A DNA stretch of 64,000 nt from Sphingobacteriales bacterium (GCA_016699615.1 CP064984.1:1178001-1242000), one strand, 5' to 3'; positions 28,132-38,628 are shown, counted from the stretch's first letter. Numbers and translations: made by a program. Notes: a model not told the origin generated them from the sequence alone.

Positions 28132-29709
28132 TTATGCAAATGATGATTCTAAATCTTTAGCTACTTGCTCTAATTTTTTCAAATCTTCATCTTCTAATTT
28201 GCCTTTTTTCAAGTTTGCTAATACATCAGCATGTTTTTGTTCAACAGTTGATAAGAATGCATCTTCAAAAGCGCCAACTTTATCTACTGCAACATTTCTC
28301 AATAAACCTTTTGAACCTAAATATATAATAGCTACTTGTTTTTCTACTGTTAATGGAGAATATTGTGCTTGTTTCAATATTTCCACGTTTCTCTTACCTT
28401 TATCTAACACTGATTTTGTAGCTGCATCTAAGTCTGAACCAAATTTAGCAAATGCTTCTAGTTCTCTATATTGTGCTTGGTCTAATTTTAATGTACCAGC
28501 TACTTTTTTCATAGATTTTATTTGTGCATTACCACCCACACGCGATACAGAAATACCTACGTTGATAGCTGGACGAACACCTGAGTTAAATAAATTTGAC
28601 TCTAAGAATATCTGACCATCTGTGATTGAAATCACGTTGGTAGGAATATAAGCAGATACGTCACCAGCTTGTGTTTCAATAATTGGTAATGCAGTAAGTG
28701 AACCACCACCTTTTACAATACCTTTTAAAGATTCTGGTAAATCATTCATATTTGCTGCTATCTCATCACGTGCAATAACTTTTGCTGCACGCTCTAATAA
28801 ACGTGAGTGTAAGTAGAATACATCACCTGGATATGCTTCACGTCCTGGTGGTCTTTTTAATAATAATGATACTTCACGATATGCCACAGCTTGTTTAGAT
28901 AAATCATCATAAACGATTAACGCTGGACGACCTGTATCTCTAAAAAATTCTCCAATTGCTGCTCCAGCAAATGGTGCGTAGAATTGTAATGGTGCTGGAT
29001 CTGATGCATTTGCTGCTACAATAACAGTATAAGGCAATGCTCCATTCTCTTCTAATGTTTTAGCTATATTTGCTACTGTAGATGCTTTTTGTCCACAAGC
29101 TACATAGATACAATATACAGTTTCGCCTCTTTCGTAAAACTCTTTTTGGTTGATGATGGTATCAATAGCAATTGCAGTTTTTCCTGTTTGTCTATCACCA
29201 ATGATTAACTCACGTTGTCCACGACCTACTGGAATCATTGCATCAATTGCTTTAATTCCTGTTTGTAATGGCTCGTTCACTGGTTGTCTAAAGATAACAC
29301 CTGGTGCTTTACGTTCTATTGGCATAGAGTACGTTTGTCCAACTATTGGTCCTTTGCCATCAATTGGCTCACCTAATGTATTAATTACTCTACCAAGCAT
29401 TCCTTCACCAACATTAATTGATGCAATCTGCTTAGTACGTTTTACTTTGTCTCCTTCTTTTATAGAATCAGTAGCACCCATCAATACAACACCTACATTG
29501 TCTTCTTCAAGGTTTAATGCAATAGCTTTTACGCCACTGTCAAATTCTACTAACTCTCCAGCTTGTACTTCTGTTAATCCGTACACGCGAGCAATACCAT
29601 CACCTACTTGTAATACAGTGCCTACTTCTTCTAGTTCTGCTTCTGTAGATACGCCACCTAATTGTTTGCGTAGTATATCTGATATTTCATCTGGTCTTAC
29701 TTCTACCAT
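28132..29709 (-). CDS. atpA: F1 ATP synthase alpha subunit
   Basis: The 525-residue protein has the non-catalytic nucleotide site GDRQTGKTAIAIDT (Walker A), ALIVYDDLSKQAVAYR and the signature PAINVGISVSRVGG. Length and order are normal, and it is intact. It lies between atpH (27-base gap) and atpG (18-base gap). Confidence 0.97.
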   Translation of the reverse strand: MVEVRPDEISDILRKQLGGVSTEAELEEVGTVLQVGDGIARVYGLTEVQAGELVEFDSGVKAIALNLEEDNVGVVLMGATDSIKEGDKVKRTKQIASINVGEGMLGRVINTLGEPIDGKGPIVGQTYSMPIERKAPGVIFRQPVNEPLQTGIKAIDAMIPVGRGQRELIIGDRQTGKTAIAIDTIINQKEFYERGETVYCIYVACGQKASTVANIAKTLEENGALPYTVIVAANASDPAPLQFYAPFAGAAIGEFFRDTGRPALIVYDDLSKQAVAYREVSLLLKRPPGREAYPGDVFYLHSRLLERAAKVIARDEIAANMNDLPESLKGIVKGGGSLTALPIIETQAGDVSAYIPTNVISITDGQIFLESNLFNSGVRPAINVGISVSRVGGNAQIKSMKKVAGTLKLDQAQYRELEAFAKFGSDLDAATKSVLDKGKRNVEILKQAQYSPLTVEKQVAIIYLGSKGLLRNVAVDKVGAFEDAFLSTVEQKHADVLANLKKGKLEDEDLKKLEQVAKDLESSFA

Positions 29710-29736
29710 TTTATTTAGTTTAGAGTTGTTGTATAA

Positions 29737-30276
29737 TTATGCTAATAATTCTTGTCTAATCTTGTTTAATTTATATTTGACTGAGTTATCTAGAATTTTA
29801 TCTCCAAAATCAATCACAAAACCACCAAGTATAGATGCATCAACTTTTTGATTGATTTTTACATTTGGTTTTCCAGATTGTTTTTTAATAAAGTCTTCTA
29901 TTTTATTTTGTGTTGCTTGCATCTAGCTCTCTGCTACACTTACATTTACTTCTGTAATGCCATTTACATCATTGTATTTATTCACAAATTTCTTTAAAAT
30001 TAGTGGCAAATACATTTCTCTTCTATTGACAATCAATAATTTTAAGAAATTCATCGTAACAGTGTCTAGCTTACTTGCAAATAATTCTTGAATTACGCTT
30101 TGCTTTTTGCTTGTTTCAATGATTGGGTTTTTAATAAAATTATCAAAATCTTTACTTACAGTAATTGTTTGCGCAATTAGATTTACATCTTGCTTTACTT
30201 TTTCTAATTTTTGATTTGCTACAGCATCATCAAAGAAAGCACTTGAATATCTATTGGCTAATTTTTCTGCTGACAT
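29737..30276 (-). CDS. atpH: F1 ATP synthase delta subunit, interrupted by an in-frame TAG
   Basis: The first part (30276-29923) encodes MSAEKLANRYSSAFFDDAV to VNVSVAES and ends at TAG. The codon straight after the stop is ATG (29922), and the same frame runs on to 29737 with the usual delta C-terminus (VDASILGGFVIDFGDKILDNSVKYKL). Read through, the protein is about 179 residues, the normal size. So a single substitution, not an indel, separates the halves at the known junction between the N-terminal bundle and the C-terminal domain. It could be a base error, a real nonsense mutation or a split subunit re-initiated at TAGATG. Delta ties F1 to the peripheral stalk. Confidence 0.88.
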
Positions 30277-30278
30277 TA

Positions 30279-30773
30279 TTAATTTAGATTTACTTTATCT
30301 ACTAAAGAATTGATAAGGCTTTGATGATCTTTAGAACTATCTAATTCTTTGCCTAATACTTTTTGTGCTATATCAATTGACAACTGACTAACCTCTTTCT
30401 TAACTTCTGCAATTGCAACTTTCTTTTGACTATCAATCTCTAATTTTGCATCTGCAACAATTTTTGCTGCATTATCTTTAGCCAACTGATGTGCTTCTGC
30501 AATAATAGACTCTTTAATATCCTTTGCTTCTTTTAAAATTCTTGTACTCTCCTCTTTTGCTTCTCTCAATAGATTTGCATTGTCTGCTTGCAATTTTGTC
30601 ATATCAGCTTTTGCCTTATCGGCTGCGTTCAATGCATCATTGATAGCATCTTCTCTTTCTTTGATTGCACTTGCTATTGGTTTTAGTGCTTTTTTGCCTA
30701 CTAAGAACCAAAAAGTTAGGAAAATAATTGTAGTCCAAAACACCAAGCCTAAGTCTGGTGTTAATAAAGACAT
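30279..30773 (-). CDS. atpF: F0 ATP synthase subunit b
   Basis: From the ATG at 30773 the product has 164 residues (MSLLTPDLGLVFWTT...), the usual Bacteroidota length and start; an in-frame ATG at 30794 would add MLLKFDT. One N-terminal membrane helix (about 8-28) is followed by a long charged helix rich in Ala, Lys and Glu, forming the dimeric peripheral stalk. It ends 2 bases before atpH starts. Confidence 0.93.
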   Translation of the reverse strand: MSLLTPDLGLVFWTTIIFLTFWFLVGKKALKPIASAIKEREDAINDALNAADKAKADMTKLQADNANLLREAKEESTRILKEAKDIKESIIAEAHQLAKDNAAKIVADAKLEIDSQKKVAIAEVKKEVSQLSIDIAQKVLGKELDSSKDHQSLINSLVDKVNLN

Positions 30774-30859
30774 AGTATCAAACTTTAATAACATATTACA
30801 AGTTTTTAATTACAGCAACTGCTGTAATGGTTATAAGAAATAATTTACTAAAGCCTGTA

Positions 30860-31063
30860 TTAGTTCATCAAGAATGATAAAATCATACCGATGATAGCTG
30901 CACCTTCAATCAAAGCTGCTGCTAAGATCATAGCACCTCTAATATCGTTTGTTGCTTCTGGTTGACGCGCAATACCTTGTACTGCATTGCTACCTACTAA
31001 TCCGATTCCGATTCCGGCTGCCAATGCTGCCATGCCTGCTCCTAATGCTGCAAATCCTGTCAT
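30860..31063 (-). CDS. atpE: F0 ATP synthase subunit c
   Basis: The 67-residue protein forms a two-helix hairpin: a glycine-rich first helix (GAGMAALAAGIGIGLVG), the polar loop RQPEA, and a second helix with the ion-carrying glutamate in AALIEGAAIIG. The residues after that Glu (G-A) do not match the Na+-type ES/T pattern, so a proton ring is the likelier reading. It lies between atpB and atpF. Confidence 0.96.
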   Translation of the reverse strand: MTGFAALGAGMAALAAGIGIGLVGSNAVQGIARQPEATNDIRGAMILAAALIEGAAIIGMILSFLMN

Positions 31064-31115
31064 AACTTTAAAAATTTAATTTTTTTGTTTAATAATTTGA
31101 TTTATAATAATTAAT

Positions 31116-32211
31116 TTAATGATGTTCTGCATGGTGATGTTCCTCAACTGCTGCTCCAATAAATATTGCAGTCAATAATGTAAATACATATGCTTGTAAA
31201 AATGCTACAAATAATTCCATTGCATTTACAAACAACAATATTGGGAATGCAATAAATCCTCCTGCTGCTGCGCCACCCATTTTTTCACCCATTTCACCCA
31301 TAATAAATATCAAAGATACAATACTTAATACTGCGATATGACCACCTGTTATGTTTCCAAATAGACGTAACATTAATACTGCTGGCTTCAAGAACACACC
31401 TAATATTTCTATTGGTGTTAAGATTACTAATACCCATTTAGGTACACCAGGCATAGCAAATACGTGTGTCCAATAATCTTTATTACCATTAAGATTTATT
31501 AATAACAAAGAACACATAGCTAATACTAATGTGAATGAAATATTTCCAGATGAGTTGATGCCACCTAAAAATGGTACTAATCCTAATAAATTATTAATTA
31601 ATATGAAAAAGAAAACTGATAATAAGTATGGTAAAAATTTTTCATATTTTGTCAATATTAGGTTTTGCAACTTCATTTACAAGAAATACAATGATTGGCT
31701 CAAAAAATGATTGAAGTCCTTTAGGTGCTTGTCCTTTTCGTTTGGCATATGCTCCTTTTATACTATAGAAAATGATAGTTAAGATTATGAATGCTATCAT
31801 CATATTAAATACATTCTTTGTTATTGACAAATCATAGAATGTATCTCTTTTTCCTGTTTGTGCATCAACAACTCTGCCATGTTCTAATTTATATCCATCT
31901 ATTTCATGCGTTTTGTGGAATGCTGATGACATTACAAAGGTAAGTTTCTTTGTTTCTTTATTGATTAATATACAAGGCAAAGGAATAGAAATGTGTTTGT
32001 GTCCTATTGATCCTAGGTGATTTTCATTTGCATCAGATACGTGATGTAAGATAGTTTCTACAATATCTACTTCCTCTTCAACAACTTCTGCAATTCCTTC
32101 TTTATTATGATTTTCTGTACTTGGTGCGTGCGTCTCTGCAAACATTGCTGTACTTACAAATAAAGAAATGATGATGAATAGATAAGAATATTTTGCTGAT
32201 GTTTTGAACAC
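31116..32211 (-). CDS. atpB: F0 ATP synthase subunit a, reading frame interrupted by a frameshift
   Basis: A GTG start (32211) leads into a signal-like helix (LFIIISLFVSTAMFA), a His-rich periplasmic part and the first membrane helix, and the frame ends at 31642 after VAKPNIDKI. A second frame overlapping by 35 bases encodes the rest from TKYEKFLPYLLSVFFFILINN through the conserved arginine helix (MLRLFGNITGGH) to 31116. The natural join is at about 31650-31656, where one base is extra or two are missing. The joined protein is about 365 residues, as in other Bacteroidota. The gene is normally needed for ATP synthase, so assembly error is likely. It heads the operon. Confidence 0.88.
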
Positions 32212-32228
32212 TTGTTTAAATTGTGTCG

Positions 32229-32236
32229 CAAATATA
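32229..32236 (-). promoter_or_regulatory. Putative -7 promoter box of the atp operon
   Basis: On the minus strand TATATTTG matches TAnnTTTG and lies 17 bases before the atpB GTG. Confidence 0.45.
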
Positions 32237-32386
32237 ATATACTAAGCTTATTTTTTCTAAAAAACATTAAATTAAATGTATGTTAAGTGTATTAATTTAT
32301 TGAATTATTTTATTGAATTTAGAGAAAGTAGTTAATAAAACATAAGCATTAGCTAGTGTATAATTTAAAAATCAACAATATTAATG

Positions 32387-32394
32387 TATCTTTG
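32387..32394 (+). promoter_or_regulatory. Putative -7 promoter box for lpdA
   Basis: TATCTTTG matches TAnnTTTG, 30 bases before the ATG. The following bases (TTTTAT) repeat those after the nadB box. Confidence 0.4.
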
Positions 32395-32424
32395 TTTTAT
32401 AATATTGAATAAATATCTATTAGA

Positions 32425-33831
32425 ATGAATAAACACGATATAACAATTATTGGTTCTGGTCCTGGTGGTTATGTAGCTGCAATTAGATGCGCACAGCTAG
32501 GGTTTAATACTGCAATTATTGAAAAATATAGTACTTTAGGTGGTACTTGTTTAAATGTAGGTTGCATTCCATCCAAAGCACTTTTAGATTCTTCAGAGCA
32601 TTATCATAATGCCGTACATAATTTTACTGAACATGGTATAGATTTGCCAAAACCACCAAAAGTCAATTTTAAGCAAATGATTGACAGAAAAGCAAAGGTA
32701 GTTGCTGTTAATTGTCAAGGTGTTGACTTCTTGATGAAAAAAAATAAAATCACAGTTTATAATGGATTTGGCTCTTTTGTAGACAAAAATACCATTCAAA
32801 TAAAAAAACTAGATAATAGTACTGAAAATATAGAATCTACCTATACTATTATTGCTACTGGCTCAAAACCATCTTCACTACCTTTTTTACCTATTGATAA
32901 AAAAAGAATTATTACATCTACAGAAGCTTTAGAATTACAAGATTTACCCAAAAGCATGGTAATAATTGGTGGTGGTGTAATTGGACTGGAATTGGGTTCT
33001 GTGTACCAACGTTTGGGTACAGAAGTAGCTGTTGTAGAGTTTATGGATAAAATCATTCCAACGATGGATGATGATTTAGGAAAAGAACTACAACGCAATT
33101 TGAAAAAACTTGGAATGAAATTCTATTTATCACACAAAGTAACTGGTGCAAAGAATAATGGAAAATCTGTAAGTGTTACGGCTTTAGATAAAAAAGGACA
33201 AGAAATTACTTTAGAGGCAGACTATTGTTTGGTTGCTATAGGTAGAAAACCATATACAGACAATCTTGGATTAGAAAATATTGGATTAAAAACAAATGAG
33301 CGTGGACAAATAAGCATAGATGCTCATTTACAAACAGAAGTACCAAACATATATGCTATTGGTGATGTGGTGCGTGGTGCAATGCTGGCACACAAAGCAG
33401 AAGAAGAAGGTGTATTTGTGGCAGAAACTTTAGCTGGACAAAAACCTCATATCAATTATAATTTAATTCCTGGTGTTGTGTACACTTGGCCAGAAGTTGC
33501 TTCTGTTGGGCAAACTGAAAAACAATTGAAAGAACAAAATATTGGTTATAAAGTTGGTAATTTTCCAATGCGTGCATTAGGTAGAGCAAGAGCAAGTATG
33601 GATATTGATGGTTTTGTAAAAGTATTGGCTGATGCTACTACTGATGAGATTCTTGGTGTACATATGATTGGTGCCAGAGCAGCAGATATGATAGCTGAAG
33701 CTGTGGTAGCAATGGAATATAGGGCAAGTGCCGAAGATATTGCTAGAATGAGTCATGCGCATCCAACATACACTGAAGCTATGAAAGAAGCTTGCTTGGC
33801 TGCTACAGAAAACAGAGCGATACATGTATAG
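32425..33831 (+). CDS. lpdA: Dihydrolipoyl dehydrogenase (E3)
   Basis: This 468-residue flavoprotein has the FAD motif GSGPGGYVAA, the redox-active disulfide GGTC42LNVGC47IPSK, an NAD site (GGGVIGLELG), and the C-terminal His-Glu pair region HAHPTYTEAMKEA. It reoxidises dihydrolipoamide in the 2-oxo acid dehydrogenase and glycine cleavage complexes. It is a single gene convergent with DUF2520. Confidence 0.96.
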   Translation: MNKHDITIIGSGPGGYVAAIRCAQLGFNTAIIEKYSTLGGTCLNVGCIPSKALLDSSEHYHNAVHNFTEHGIDLPKPPKVNFKQMIDRKAKVVAVNCQGVDFLMKKNKITVYNGFGSFVDKNTIQIKKLDNSTENIESTYTIIATGSKPSSLPFLPIDKKRIITSTEALELQDLPKSMVIIGGGVIGLELGSVYQRLGTEVAVVEFMDKIIPTMDDDLGKELQRNLKKLGMKFYLSHKVTGAKNNGKSVSVTALDKKGQEITLEADYCLVAIGRKPYTDNLGLENIGLKTNERGQISIDAHLQTEVPNIYAIGDVVRGAMLAHKAEEEGVFVAETLAGQKPHINYNLIPGVVYTWPEVASVGQTEKQLKEQNIGYKVGNFPMRALGRARASMDIDGFVKVLADATTDEILGVHMIGARAADMIAEAVVAMEYRASAEDIARMSHAHPTYTEAMKEACLAATENRAIHV

Positions 33832-33840
33832 GTAACATTA

Positions 33841-34644
33841 CTATTTCTTCTTCCCATGGTACATGGAAATGATACTTGTTGTAAGTGCTTGGTAAATGTT
33901 TTTCGTCAAAATATCATCATTCAGCATGTCTAAGTGTTTATGTATAATTTCTTGATCGTTTCTTTTGGCTGGTCCTGTTTGTGCATCAATAGCTGGTACA
34001 GTATCTATTTTACTAATTGTTTGATAGATTAATGGTTTAAGTAAATTAAAATCTAAATTATTGTCTTTGCAATAGTGTTGTGCAATTGCAAATAGATGAT
34101 TGACAAAATTATTAACCAATACAGCTGACAAATGCAGATGTTTTCTATCATCATCGCTTATTATAAATGCGTTTTTTGTTATTCGTGATGATAGTTCAAG
34201 TAAATTATTTTGCAATGTTTTGTTTTCTGTTGTAATGCCTATTGGAATTTCAGAAAAATCAACAGCATTATTTTTAGAAAAAGTTTGTAATGGATAAAAG
34301 ATACCAACTGCTTCAAATTTATCTTTTATACTATCAAAAACTTCTAAACCAACAGTACCTGATGTATGTACAATATATGGTATTCTTTTTTGTTCTGCAA
34401 TTTTATTACTAATCTTAAAAATTAAATCGTCTTTGGTGCAACAAAATATGATATCTACATTTTCTTTGATATCATTGATATGGTCTATTGCTTCTGCATT
34501 TACTTTTTGTGCTAATATTTCTGCATTAGATATTAAACGACTACAAATTTGATTAATTACAATTCCTTTTTGAAACAATATTTGTGCAAGATGAGTTGCC
34601 ACATTTCCACTTCCAATAAAAGTTGCAGATTTAATTTTTTGCAT
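33841..34644 (-). CDS. DUF2520 Rossmann-like protein
   Basis: The 267-residue protein starts with a dinucleotide-binding fold (FIGSGNVATHLAQ), has VHTSGTVG and the conserved YPLQTFSK, and a helical C-terminal half typical of the DUF2520/pyrroline-5-carboxylate-reductase-like family. The reaction is unknown. Its start overlaps the end of ccmF by 14 bases, so both are read as one operon. Confidence 0.85.
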   Translation of the reverse strand: MQKIKSATFIGSGNVATHLAQILFQKGIVINQICSRLISNAEILAQKVNAEAIDHINDIKENVDIIFCCTKDDLIFKISNKIAEQKRIPYIVHTSGTVGLEVFDSIKDKFEAVGIFYPLQTFSKNNAVDFSEIPIGITTENKTLQNNLLELSSRITKNAFIISDDDRKHLHLSAVLVNNFVNHLFAIAQHYCKDNNLDFNLLKPLIYQTISKIDTVPAIDAQTGPAKRNDQEIIHKHLDMLNDDILTKNIYQALTTSIISMYHGKKK

Positions 34645-37056
34645 ACAATCTTTTGTTGTCTTTGATACGTTTTTGGATACTTAAGAAAATACCAAATAGC
34701 ATAACCAAAATACCAAACCATAAAACATTGATGAATGGAAACTGAATGGCTTTCATGATTATGTACTTATTCAGTTTTTGTTCTACAATAAATTCAAATT
34801 TATTTTGTTCTGGAATAATTTTACTTACAGCAATTCTTACTTGATTGTTGTGCGAATTTGCAGCAATAGATGTTGCAAACATATCTCTGATAAAGTAAAT
34901 TGGCTCTATGATGTATTGCGTGTCTAAATCTATATATTTTAGTTGGATGCCTACTGCCACATCACCAGCTTTTTTCTCAAAACCATCTATCGTTGCATTT
35001 GCGTTGATGCCTTGTATAATTGCAAATGCATTAGATGCCATTATGGTATCGCCAATGCCTAATGTATAAGTATCTTTAATGATAGAGTCTGGTTGTGAGC
35101 CATCCTCTTTTAGTGGTGCCATGGTAATGTGTGTGTACAAATCAGATGTGAGCGTTTTACGTGTTGATGGCACTGGATTGTTACCCATCTTTGCATTTAT
35201 CAAAATATTTGGACTTAAAACAAAACTCTTTCCAAAAGAATTGTCTTTCTTAATTTTTTGATATAATACATTAAAATAAATATTTTTTTCACCAACAGAA
35301 TCACCTAAATATGTAACTAAGTATTTTCCCATTTTCTGTGGTTCGTTTTGGTATAATAAAATATTCTCTGCACTTTCTTCAGTTGTAAAACCTGAGCCAT
35401 AGTTTATACCATAACTGTTTAATGAAATTACTTCTTGTTTTCCTTGCGAAACAATGATTCCTATTAAAATTAATCCGAAACCAATATGCGAAACAGCGCC
35501 TCCACTTACTTTTATTTTTCCTTTTAGTACTCTAAATATATATTCTGCATTTGTAAAAATTACAAACCATGCTGTAATTAGCATTAATATATAATCTATA
35601 CGATAAATTTTGAATGGTATAATAAACAATAAGCTACATACAATACTTAGTATAGTACTTATGATAAAGTTTTTATAAAATGCTTTTGTTTCTGTTTGTG
35701 TGTATTTGAAATATTGAGTGATGCCTGCGATTATTGCCACAAATGCAGCCAGCCAAATTTGCACGTTATTGTAATGTGATATAATATCTGATGGTGGTGC
35801 TAATTTATTTTTTATAAATGGCAACTTATTGAAAACAGGAAATGATGTCAACACAATAATATGTAATGCTGAAACGATAAAGAACAATGCACCTATAAAT
35901 AACCAAAACTCTCTTGAGTATGTTTTTTCTTCTTTTTCTTTTGCTGGAATTTGTTTTTTATAATTTCTATATATAAATAATATTATTGAAGGAACAAGAA
36001 ATACAAAAATAGTAACTACCAATTGACCACTCATGCCCATGTCTGTAAATGAATGTACTGAAGAATCGCCTAGAACGCCACTTTTGGTAAGAAATGAAGA
36101 ATATAATACTAATAAAAATGAGCTTAAGAAAAACAAATAGGTAGCATGCAATGAGTAGCCTGTGTGCTTATATGCTAATAATGTATGTAAGCCTGCTGCT
36201 AATACCAACCATGGTACTAATGATGCATTTTCTACTGGATCCCAAGCCCAGAAACCACCAAAACTTAATGCCTCGTATGCCCAAGCGCCACCCATTAATA
36301 TTCCTGCACTTAATACTAACAATGCTAATAATGTCCATGGTAGAACAGCATTAGCAAATTGTGTGTATTCTCTTTTCCATAAAGATGTGAAAGCAAATGC
36401 CGCAGGAACTGTAGTTAATGCAAAACCTAAGAATAATGTTGGTGGATGAATGACCATCCAATAGTTTTGTAATGAAGGATTTAAACCTGTTCCATCTGCT
36501 GGTACATAGTTTGGATTCATCTTAAAAACTGGAATATCCATTGTATCTTTTAGTAATGCAAATGGATTGCTTCCTAATTTAGAGTCTAAAATATAAATGG
36601 CGAGTAGCATAGAACCTAATAGTACTTGTGCTAATGCCATAAAAAACAACACACCAGACTCATAAGATTTTGCTCTAACGATAAGTACGCAACCTACAAT
36701 GGCTATCCAAAACATCCAAAGTAGAGTGCTACCTTCCTGTCCTGCCCACATGGCTGAAAATACGTAGTAGAATGGTAATTCATTTGATGAATGTTGCCAC
36801 ACATATTTGTATTGAAATGCGTGTGTTAATAATATTATGTATAACAAACAAAAACTGCAATTACAGCAATGGTATGTACAACGAAAGTTTTGCGTCCGAA
36901 TGCTATCCAAGATCTTGCATTTTCTTTATTTTCTGAAAATTGTGTGGCTATAAAATAAGCAATAGCACAAACAATGGCTGAAACAAAACTTAATATGATA
37001 AAAAAGTGTCCTAACTGACCGTAGATAATGTCTTTGGCATCGCTATATATATTCAT
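34631..37056 (-). CDS. ccmF: Cytochrome c haem lyase subunit CcmF/CcsA-like, interrupted by a 1-base deletion
   Basis: The first frame (37056-36835) encodes MNIYSDAKDIIYGQLGHFF and the first two membrane helices, then stops. The remainder, in another frame, starts as LLYIILLTHAFQYKYVWQHSS and runs to 34631 with the haem-binding tryptophan motif GGFWAWDPVENASLVPWL and about twelve more membrane helices. One base is missing at 36843-36854, in a T/A-rich stretch. Restored, it is about 808 residues. It attaches haem to CxxCH cytochromes, so it should serve the cytochromes of the nirK locus. Pairing with ccmE upstream is typical. Confidence 0.88.
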
Positions 37057-37059
37057 TCA

Positions 37060-37442
37060 TTATATTTTTACCTCTTTTTCTTGGTATTTGCTCGGACATT
37101 TCATCAAAATATCATCTGCAACAAACACATCTCCATTCATTTTTCCAATTACAACTATTTTTTCACTACGTTCTATATCTCTTGGTTTTGCTTTTTTTAC
37201 AATTACTTTTTTTCTTCGCCTTCTGCATCTAACACATACATTGAAAATAAGTTTGGATTTTTTGTTGGTTCGTATTCTATGCCCTTTTCTTTGTTTAGCA
37301 CACCTACGACATTAATTTCTTTACCTTTTTTTGCATAATTTGATTCAAAGGTTTCGTATCTGCTAAAATCTCCAAGTAGTGCAACCAATACACCTATCAT
37401 GATTGCTACTAACAATAATGCAATGATGTGTGTTTTTTTCAT
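37060..37442 (-). CDS. ccmE: Haem chaperone CcmE (CxxxY type), interrupted by a 1-base deletion
   Basis: Residues 1-79 (37442-37203) give one N-terminal membrane helix and the start of the OB-fold domain (VVGVLNKEKG...NLFSMYVLDAEGEEKK), ending at a TAA created by a missing A in the A run at 37203-37209. The other frame continues VIVKKAKPRDIERSEKIVVIG to ILMKCPSKYQEKEVKI and ends at 37060, 3 bases before ccmF. The restored length is about 127 residues. The haem-binding site is CPSKY, the C-x-x-x-Y variant, instead of the HxxxY of proteobacterial CcmE. It carries haem to CcmF. Confidence 0.85.
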
Positions 37443-37555
37443 CTTTATAAAAAATTAATCTACAAAGTTATAAGTAATCAGCAATAAAAGAAGAAAAATA
37501 GCTGTTATTGAATAATGAATTTATTATTCTCACATATATTATGTTGTTTGAAAGA

Positions 37556-38479
37556 TTAGGCTAGTACTATTTCAAAATCTACTAGCTCTACAAATACTTC
37601 TACTCTTTCTTCTATTTCTTCTTGTGTAAGTTCTTTCAATCTTTGTGGACCAAATTTTTCTACACAGAAAGAAGCCATTGCAGAACCAAATATTACTGCA
37701 CGCTTCATATTTTCGAAAGATAAGTCTTGTGTTTTTGTTAAGTATCCCATAAATCCACCAGCAAATGTATCTCCAGCACCTGTTGGGTCAAAAACTTCCT
37801 CTAGTGGTAATGCTGGTGCGTAGAATACTTTATTTTCGTGGAATAGCAATGCTCCATGTTCTCCTTTCTTAATGATAAGGTATTTTGGACCAAATGTTCT
37901 AATTTTTTGTGCTGCTTTTACTAATGAATATTCGTTTGTTAATTGTCTTGCTTCTTCATCATTTACAATTAACAAATCTACCATTCCTATTACTTTCATT
38001 AGATTGTCTAATGCTATATCCATCCAGAAGTTCATGGTGTCCATTGCAATTAGCTTTGGTCTTTCTTCTAATTGCTCAATTACTTTTATTTGTAATGCTG
38101 GATCTATATTACCTAAGATTAGAAATTCTGGTTTTTTAAAATTGTCTGGTAATATTGGATTAAAATCTGCTAATACATTTAGGTCGGTAACTAAGGTATC
38201 TCTTTTGTTTAAATCCATGTGATATTTTCCACTCCAAAAGAAAGATTTTTCTCCTTTTTTTATATCAATTCCAGAAATATCTGTACCAATACTTTTAAGA
38301 TAATCTAGTTCTTCTGTAGAAAAATCTTCGCCAATAACACTTACTAATTGCATATTTTGGATAAACTTCCCAGCAGAATGTGCGATATAATTGCCTGATC
38401 CTCCAGTGATTTTATCTGTTTTTCCGAATGGTGTTTCTATTGCATCAAAAGCTACTGTACCAACGATTAAAAGACTCAT
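37556..38479 (-). CDS. PfkB family sugar/nucleoside kinase
   Basis: From the ATG at 38479 the product has 307 residues (MSLLIVGTVAFDAIETPFG); a longer open frame to 38539 adds a non-family prefix lying over the tRNA promoter. GGSGNYIAHSAG matches the first PfkB motif, and DPTGAGDTFAGGFMGYL carries the catalytic Asp and anion hole. Members phosphorylate sugars or nucleosides; the substrate is unclear. It diverges from tRNA-Asn. Confidence 0.88.
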   Translation of the reverse strand: MSLLIVGTVAFDAIETPFGKTDKITGGSGNYIAHSAGKFIQNMQLVSVIGEDFSTEELDYLKSIGTDISGIDIKKGEKSFFWSGKYHMDLNKRDTLVTDLNVLADFNPILPDNFKKPEFLILGNIDPALQIKVIEQLEERPKLIAMDTMNFWMDIALDNLMKVIGMVDLLIVNDEEARQLTNEYSLVKAAQKIRTFGPKYLIIKKGEHGALLFHENKVFYAPALPLEEVFDPTGAGDTFAGGFMGYLTKTQDLSFENMKRAVIFGSAMASFCVEKFGPQRLKELTQEEIEERVEVFVELVDFEIVLA

Positions 38480-38500
38480 AAAAAAAATTTTGTGCAAATA

Positions 38501-38531
38501 TTGCATATTTATTTTAAAATACCTACATTTG
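38501..38531 (+). promoter_or_regulatory. Promoter of tRNA-Asn
   Basis: TACATTTG (38524-38531) matches the -7 box and TTG (38501-38503) lies 20 bases upstream as a -33 element, a good Bacteroidota spacing. The tRNA starts 22 bases later. Confidence 0.55.
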
Positions 38532-38553
38532 CACATCATTATTTAAAAATGAT

Positions 38554-38627
38554 GCTTCCTTAGCTCAGCAGGTTAGAGCAACTGGCTGTTAACCAGTAGG
38601 TCCTTGGTTCGAGTCCAAGAGGGAGCG
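38554..38627 (+). tRNA. tRNA-Asn (anticodon GTT)
   Basis: The cloverleaf is complete: acceptor GCTTCCT pairing AGGGAGC, D arm GCTC/GAGC, anticodon stem ACTGG/CCAGT with loop CTGTTAA, and T arm CTTGG/CCAAG with TTCGAGT. CCA is not encoded. A promoter and a terminator flank it, so it is a single-gene unit. Confidence 0.97.
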
Positions 38628-38628
38628 C

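Noticed and set aside
29923..29925. TAG in atpH as a recoded (pyrrolysine or suppressor) codon
   Set aside because: TAG ends other intact genes here (18502, 24454, 58470), and no pyrrolysine genes are visible in the window.
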